From positions 124,001 through 188,000 of the forward strand of contig JBAMJV010002107.1 of NCBI GenBank assembly GCA_037951105.1: a stretch of DNA of 64,000 nucleotides. The letters are read 5' to 3'. This document shows, in pieces, positions 29,401 through 38,426 of this stretch. The number at the start of each line of letters is the position of its first letter. Position 1 is the first letter of the stretch. The position numbers and the translations under genes were made by a program. This DNA comes from Echinarachnius parma. Taxonomy: Eukaryota; Echinodermata; Echinoidea; Clypeasteroida; Echinarachniidae. The notes beneath the pieces were generated by a model. That model was not told where the DNA came from and did no database searches. It saw only the letters and a program-made list of their open reading frames with translations.

Positions 29401-31012
29401 GTGCTAGTGTCGAGCCCTGATGTTACATTGGTCTTCTTTCTATTCCTCTAGGTAACCCTGGACTAGGTACCATGGAGCTGACCCTCTTTGACTTTGGGTG
29501 TGACGCCCCCGTCCCATCCTTCTTGCCCCCGGACAAGTGGGATGACATCCTAGCAGTCTCTGTGCTTCCGGGTCCTCTGGACTCCCTGTGCATCCAGATA
29601 GCTGAGAATGCAGAGGATTGGGAAAAGTGGTACCAGGCGTCGGAGCCAGAGAAACTCTCTGTGCCACTCCGGCCTACAACATCAGCAGGTATGCACCAAT
29701 ACTAATTATTTGGATATTTGTATGGTTATGCCTTGATCCCCTCCTACCTATCTGCGGACAAGTGGGAGGACATCTTAGCCGTATCTGTGCTGCAGGGACT
29801 TTTGGCCTTTACTGTGCATCCAGATACCTGAGAACTCTTTGGCTTGGGAAAAGTGGTATCAGGCTTCGGAGCCAAAGAAACTCTCTGTGCCGCTCAGACC
29901 TACCACATCGGCAGATAAAATACTGAGATTAATTCTTGTTTTGACATTTTGGAAATCGTAAAAGGGAAGTAAGTGATGATGAAGTCTGTAGACTGTCTTT
30001 GCATCCAGATAGCTGAAAACTACCAGGATCGGAAAAGAGTGGTATCAGGCCTATAAGCCAGCGAATGTATTCTTGCACACGAAATGAAATGCCCCATTGT
30101 GGGTAAAACCTGCTCTATTCTTTTAAGCTTTTGGGGCCGCGCCAGCCAGGGTACAAACTTTTTATATCTCTAGCCATTTGTTCCCTTCCATATTGCATCA
30201 TGTCACTCTTACAGATTGGCTACATTACCCTATAGTATGAACTTTTTATAAATCAATACAAAATATTTGATGTTTTACTCTTTCCCTACCAGGCGAGGAG
30301 CGTCCGGTAGACGATGCGGGCCAGACCTCGGCCCAGAGCAGCCCGGACCTCGGCGGTCTCACCGAGTTCCACCAGCTCATCCTCCTGCGTCTCCTCCGAC
30401 CCGACCGCTTCCCGTCAGCGGCCTCCCGCTACGTCCAGCGCCACCTGACCTGCGTCAAGCCACTCCCCTCCGCGGTGGGGAGTATCCAGGGCAGCGCCGC
30501 TCGCTCCCTGGGGGTCATGGTGCTGCTGCCCCCGTCCCCCGCGGCGGGGAACACGAGGCTGGCCAGTGAGCTCAAGATGAATGCCAGGCCGGTGGATATC
30601 CTGCACGCCTATGCAAAGGTTAGCTTTTTATTCTGGGTTTTACAGCGATTTAGTTATTAATTTGTGGTAACAAGTATTTCGATTAGACATTTCTGAGATA
30701 AGGGTGAAGTGTGGTTGTAACAGCCATCAATTGTAATTGACATTTTATTTAAAAGAGCAACTTTACAAGTTAGTTGGTGTCAGCATTTAATACCAATCAT
30801 TTTCATAATTGTTCCATCTTCCAAAGAAAAAGCAATCATGTACATTTGCATTGATGATAATGGTAACACTAGTTACACTTCCCTTTGGCTGTAAAATCAT
30901 TATCTAATCACTTTTATCATATTTTTTGTTGCTGCCATTGTCATTGTTGCCCTCATCATAATCTACATTATCATCATCTACATTATCATCATCATTATCA
31001 TTATCATCGTCG

Positions 31013-31047
<35 letters not shown>

Positions 31048-34000
31048 GTCATCATCTTCTTCATTATCATCGTCGTCATCATCGTTGTTGCATTGCCATC
31101 TTCATCATCTTCGTGGTCGTCATCATCGCTTTAATTATTTGTTCATGTTTCAGAGAAAGAGCATCCCCTACGAGAGGATCGCCATCAACGAGGGTACGGA
31201 GCAGCAAGTTGCCATGGCAGTTGACGCTATAGCAGACAAGGAGGGATGGCTGATTGTGGAGGATCTTCATCTGGCTTCAGACCATCTCCTGTGCAACCTG
31301 AAGGGACAGCTGATCAGGGTTGGCAACACTGGAGGTAAGGCTTTCATTAAACCTATTTTATGAAATCTTATTGCCATGAGTATACTGTGTATGTAACTCT
31401 ATGACATTGTATTGGTTGCCATGGCAGTTGATGCTATAGCAGACAAGGAGGGATGGCAGAACCTTAAGGGACAGCTTATCAGGGTTGGCAACACAGGAGA
31501 TTAGGCCTTAATATTTTCTTGTCATCTCAATACTGCACAAATTGCCTCCAGGCAGGGGCTACAGTACCTCCTTTGAATCAAGGCTAGCCACTAAATTTCT
31601 GCTTTTTCAAGGAGATCTTTGAAGCGGCTTCCATTTTAATGTTTGATGGCAGTAGTTCCATTGTTGAATGGTCCATTAGTCCAACAAGTGACAAAATGTA
31701 TAACTGCCGTAAATACAGGTAGTCATCAAGTAACAAAGCACAACAAATTATTAATATCACATGTACACATGTACATCAATAACCTGTCCTGATTTATTAT
31801 CATTAATATGTTTTTTAAGCAAAGGTTAACATTTTTGCTTCTTTTCCTTGTAAAAGGTCCTCTTGGCCTGAATCCCATCGCCAAGGGCAACCAGTCCCGG
31901 TTCTGCATCTGGCTGACATCGGAGCCATCTACCCGTCTGCCGGATGACCTCCTCCAGTCCCTGCGCATGGTCTCGTGGGATGTGATCGGACCGCATCTTC
32001 TGGACGACCAAGAGACGAGCAGCGGTACGGGTAGCCCAGGAGGTGGTAACACAGAGGTGGTCACTCTAGCCCAAGATGACATACTCAAGACGGGTAAGCA
32101 CACTCTTCAATTATACCAAATGCATTCAAAATTTGTATTGTTTAAAAGCAATCGGAAGAGATTTAGTGAAAGGAAAGGATTCAGTGAATGCGGGTTTAGG
32201 TTGATTAACCTTGGAACTGCCAGCAGCAGTTCTCCAATATGCTAAGAACTGCCGTAATTGTACTATTTATTAAATTAATGAAATTAAAATGTACTTTTCA
32301 AGAGTGATTCCCATCTTTGTCTTGATAAAACAATGGACCTTCGGTACTCACGGTCTCACACTCTTTTTTAAATTCCTTTTTTGTTACACTACAGCAACCA
32401 TAGCAGCATTGAAGTCCATAGAATCAACACACTGGCAAGCTTTGACAGACAAGAGTACGTCTGTACGTGGCCTTGCCTACGGTGCGTGTGTCATCCATGG
32501 ATTGCTTCAAGCGCGACAGACGTTCGGTGCTCGCGGCCTCTCCCAGCGCCAGGCTTTCAGCGCAGTACAGGTCAACCACAGCATGCAGGTCATCATGGGG
32601 TCAAAGGTCATGGAAGAGGGAGGGCAAGTCGCTCAGTGCCTGGACAAACTTTGTCAGCTCATATCAGAGGTAAGCATCGTCTTTTAACAATATGTTCTTC
32701 TTTCTTCTCTGCTACACGTAACATAAAGATAAAGATCAAATTAAACCTTTTCCTTGCTGGCTCAGTTGGGCCAGTAAGATTATGATTTCATGATTTTTGT
32801 TCTGCCCCCAAGACAAAAAGAAATGTCCCCAAACCATTTTGTAACAGAAATTGTCTTTGAATGTTGATATATTGACATGAATGATTTCCACCAGGCCAGC
32901 TAGTGTTTCTGTTCAATATGTAGGGAGTTTGAATCCTAATTTGTGAATTAGGTGTTCTGCATTATATCTAAAAAATTTCCACATTATTTTCATTCAACAT
33001 TCGCACTGTTTTACATTTATTAAATTTGTTTGATTATTGAAAATCTTATAAAAGATATAATTCATACCAAATCAAATTACATTGTTTGACAGGTTGTGTA
33101 TGGCAACATGCTGACCGATCCGTGGGACCACCTCTACCTATTCACCATCGTCAAGCACGTCTTGTCCGCCACCAGCCACAACGGCGGTCATCTCAGCCTA
33201 GGTACCGTAACCATGCCGACCCCTCCGGCCAATGTGGACCCTTCCGGCTATGCCGGCTGGCTGGAGGAGAAATGGACGGACGGAGCTGGTACGACTGAGG
33301 CACTCAGTATGGATGATGGGGTCAAGAAACTGGTCAACAAAGCCAGGTTAGTTCAGATTCAACATAAAAATTTTATAGATTTGTATGGCTTTAATTGAAA
33401 AGTCCAACCTTTCAGTGAAAGAAAATGTACTAGAAGATTCATCAGTACAAATTTGAACAAATCAATCTAGACATGGGAAGGTTATTATTGTTTGAACAAA
33501 ACCTATGTACTAGTTGACAAGTCTTGAGTATATACTTTTGCTGGGGTTAAAGGTGCACCTGTAAAGTGTCAGATATTGCCCAAAATGACATTTGAGACTT
33601 CAATCCTATACCAAAATCATTGTAAGATATGTCCGAATGATGTGTGAAAGTTTCACTGAAAAAGAACACTGCTTTCCTGGTTACAAGCGAAAATTTGCGA
33701 AATTTTGCATCAGCTTTTACAACAAATTACTGTATGACGTGTATGAGGTTTATGACCGTTCATTAACGCTCTTGAGCTGAAAGATTATCAATGATAGATA
33801 TCTTTATACTAAAGGGGCATTTGAAAAAATCTAACCCTATTTTATTCTTCTCTTACCATTAGCCAAACAACACAGTAGAAGAGAAATGTGGAAGCTCAAA
33901 TAAATTTGTGTGGAGTTAGACACTTTACAGGTGCACCTTTAATGTAGAATATTTTTGTAACCCACATTTAAAAAAGACTTGAATGGGTTAATGATTTTTA

Positions 34001-37000
34001 TTTTTTTGTCAACATTGCTGCCAAGTGTGACATTGGCTAGCACACCCTGTACTCTGTTTCAAAACATTACAATCTCCATCACTGTCAAAGGGATAATATC
34101 TATATAGAAAAATATCATACTTGTATACAATTCTTCTATTGCCTTTTGGATCCTTCCTTACCTTTGTAATAGCGATGAAATTATTCAGTAAATGAAACAA
34201 ATTATGATCAATACATTGTTCTGATTTTTCATGCAGTGATCTTGACTTCCTTTCCTACCTACGAGCTCCAGCACTCCGGTCAAATGAGTTCACCGTCGCA
34301 ATCCTCCCAGCATTCCTTCGACTCGCCCAAGATCTCCAACTCTGTCGACTCAGTCACCTTCCTTTCTTACCCTTGTTTGCTAAATTAGACAACTATTGAT
34401 AAAGCTGATGATAAAGTTACCCGTTTGTCTTTTTTTCTGCAGTGGGCTCGACTTCCTGTCCTACCTGGACAGCCTCTACGAGCTTCAGCACTCCGGCCAA
34501 ATGAGGTCACCGTCGCAATCCTCCCAATCGCCCTTCGATTCAACCAAAATCTCCAATGCCGTTGACTCGATCACTGAGAGGCTGCCCTCTATAGTTGACC
34601 TCGGGGAGCTGCCGTTGCACATCGTCAACGAGGCGGAGAGATACACGTTCCCGTACCACGCACCGTCGCTGATGTCGCTGCTTAGCGCGGCAAGCGTTGA
34701 AATGCCGCAGAGCATCGGCTTTGTTCTTCTACAGGTAATTTATATATTTGGATTGTCAGAACTTTCTTTTAATTCTCTTCTTAAAAATAAAAGGATAATA
34801 TTAACCCTGGCTCAACCACAGGTACAAAGTGTTTATAGTAAATATCATTTATAAAAAGTAACACTTTTTCATTTGGTAACAATAATATTTTGGTCAATGG
34901 AAATCAGAGAGATTGTTGCAATATTCCTTTTAAATTGTCATTTATGTTCTGCTCATGAATTATTATTTTTTTTCAATTAAAGGAATATCATTTGTATGAG
35001 TTGCTGCAATGCCATAAAGGTCAATTACTCTTTAGTTTTCAAATACTCAAATAACCATGATTTGGAATAAGTCCCTAAAATCAATTCTTTACTTGACTTC
35101 CCTTTACAGGAGTGCCATTGGTACAACTCGCTGCTTTGCCACGTGCGTCAGTCACTGCATGAGTTGGAGTGCTGCCTCCTGCAGGGTCCTCATCCGATGA
35201 GACCGGAGATGAAGAGCCTAGCCCAGGCCCTGCAGCAAGACTCGGTTCCAGCCAGCTGGGTCCATCCAAACAGACAACCCAGCGGACACACTCTCATCTC
35301 TTGGGTAGAAGGTTAGTTGTCTTTTTGTTTGTTTGTTTGTCCATCTGTGTGATTGCAAGTGTGTTTTGAAAGGGTCCTCATCCTATGAGACCGGAGATGA
35401 AGAGCCTAGCCCATGCCCTGCAGCAAGACTCGGTTCCAGCCAGCTGGGTCCATCCAAACAGACAACCCAGCGGACACACTCTCATCTCTTGGGTAGAAGG
35501 TTAGTTGTCTTTTTGTTTGTTTGTTTGTTTGTTTGTCCATCTGTTTAATTGCAAGTGTGTTTTGAAAGGGTCCTCATCCTATGAGACCGGAGATGAGGAG
35601 CCTAGCCCAGGCTCTGCAGCACTGCAGCAAGACTCGGTTCCAGCCAGTTGGGTACATCCAAACAGACAACCCAGTGGACACACTCTCATCTCTTGGGTAG
35701 AAGGTTAGTTGTCTTTTTGTTTGTTTGTTTGTTTGTTTGTCCATCTGTGTGATTGCAAGCGTGTTTTGAAAGGGTCCTCATCCGATGAGACCGGAGATGA
35801 GAAGCCTAGCCCAGGCCCTGCAGCAAGACTCTGTTCCAGCCAGCTGGGTCCATCCAAACAGACAACCCAGCGGACACACTCTCATCTCTTGGGTAGAAGG
35901 TTAGTTGTCTTTTTGTTTGTTTGTCCATCTGTGTTATTTCAAGTGTGTTTTGAAAGGGTCCTCATCCTATGAGAACGGAGATGAGGAGCCTAGCCCAGGC
36001 CATGCAGCAAGACTCTGTTCCAGCTAGCTGGGTCCATCCAAACAGACAACCCAGCGGACACACTCTTATCTCCTAGGTGGAAGGTTAGTTTTTTTTCTGT
36101 CCGTCTTTTTGTTTGTTTGCCTTTTTTGTTTGTGTGCTTGTTTGTGTGTGTGCGGGAGAGAGTACTAGCGCAGGCCCTACAGCAGGACTCAGTTCCAGCT
36201 AGCTGGGTCCATCCCAACAGACAACCCAGCGGACACACTCTTATCTCCTGAGTGGCAGGTTAGTTGTTTTTCTGTCTGTTTTTTTGGTTTGTTTGCCTTT
36301 TTGTTTGTGTGTTGTGAGTACAAAACCAGGCCCTGTAGCTAGGCTCTGTGCTAGCTAGCTGGGTCCATTCAAACAGACAACCCAGCGGACACACACTTAT
36401 CTCCTGGGTGGCAGGTTAGATGTTTATCTGTCTTTCTGTTTGTTTGTTTTGTTTGTTTGTTTGTATGTTTGTTTGTTTGTTTGTATGTTTGTTTGTTTGT
36501 AAGTCTGTTGGTTTTTTTTTTTTTTTTTTGTTCGTAAAGTGATACGTTATTAATGAGCTCCGTAATTATTTATTTTCTTTGATAAAGACCTGAAGAAACG
36601 CTACACCCAGATGCAGGCTTGGATCAAGGAGGGCAAGGTCCCCCGCTCAGCCCCCCAGGAACCGGCCCTGTCCATTCCCAGCGAGCCACGCGGTCATCTC
36701 TTGACCATCTGGATGGGTGGACTGGTCAACCCAGCGGCCGTCATAACGTCGCTGCGTCAGGAGAAGGCTGCGCTGATTGGTTGTCTAATGTCGCAGGTTA
36801 GTAAGAAATATTTTTTCTGTGGCAGTTTTGATTTTTGACCATTCCTTACATTTAACCAACATCAATTTCAAGGCATTCAAATCTGTTCAGTGCAACAATA
36901 TCAAGCATTTCATTAAAAATGTGGTGTTTATATGAATAATATTGATTATTTTGCATTTTTCCAGTTTGTGCCATGTAGTTTTATCACATAGTTTTGTTTT

Positions 37001-38380
37001 AATTGGTGGTAAAAGTATGTTTGCTAGTGAAAAAGAAATGGCGATGCAACATCACACAGGTAGTAGATGTTTATGCATGTTCATGCAAATAATGTGCAAC
37101 AATGCCTATTTGTTTTTGATACAGATTGATATTTCCTGCGAGGTGTCCAAGTCGATGAGAGAAGACAGCTTTGACATCATCCACCCTGGCGGCATGTACA
37201 TGAGGGACGTCTATCTGGATGGTGCATCGTGGGAAATTGAGAACTGTTGCCTAGCAACAGCAAGGTAACCCCTCCTTGGAATTATTTGCCTATTGATATT
37301 GAAATGTTCGTATTCAAACTTAGTTTTCAGCTAGCCTTAAGTTTGTTGTTTGAATTTTAATCAGGATGGCCAACCATTAACATCTTGCATTTGCCATAGA
37401 CTCAATATATGCTCTACCAAGCTCCTGTTGTGAATGTGTTAATAGATTGAAGCACATGCAACTGAAAATATTAGTTACGAATAAAATTAATAGTGGATAT
37501 TTTGTTGATTCAATTGTCAGTTCAAGCTACCTGGCTGGTGATGCTCCTGAGTGAGTGGTGATATGCACCAAGGAAATATTAACCATAATTACAATAACGA
37601 TAGCTGTTTTTATTATTATTATTTTGTTCAGAATCAAATACATACACCAAACAAAACAATAAAATATGTTAAAATACATAAGTATTCAGACATATACATC
37701 TTAATGTCATCTAGACACCCTATTCCTATTTTGAATATTCCATCTTTATTGTAACTTTTTTCCCTTCAATAGCACCACCTTGTCACCTATGCCAAGCATG
37801 TACATCAAACCAGTCCTGCTCGACCAAGAACCAACAACAGAAGGCGGCGAGGAACCCAATGAGGATGCGACTAGCCAAGTAGCGCCCTCTGGTGGTGAAA
37901 CTCAGCCAGGTGCAGAGAGCGAGGGTGATGATCAGCGTCCAGTATTGGGTGTCTACAACTGCCCTGTGTTCCTGAACCCATCTCGACAGGTAAAGTATAC
38001 ATGTAGTTTGTGTGGGTTCTACATAGAGACCGGGATGTACATGAAACTGCAAAAACCTTCCAAATTTATCCCTACAAAACTGTGAATTATTATTTATAGG
38101 TAAAATGCAGTACTGACAAATTTGAATTTTCATTCTAAATTGGAAGAGAAATTTACAGAAGCAGTGTCTTACCTTAATTTAGTGGTGAAAGATGGTGTTT
38201 AACAATCACTGGATATACACAAAACATAAATTCATGGTCGCGTTTGATAAGTGTCACTGATAAATGCTTTGTATAAATATTATTATTATTTCCATCATTG
38301 TTCTCACCATCATTATCATCATCACCGTGATAATGATGATGGTAATGATGATTGTGATGACAAAAATACAATTAATCATC

Positions 38381-38426
<46 letters not shown>

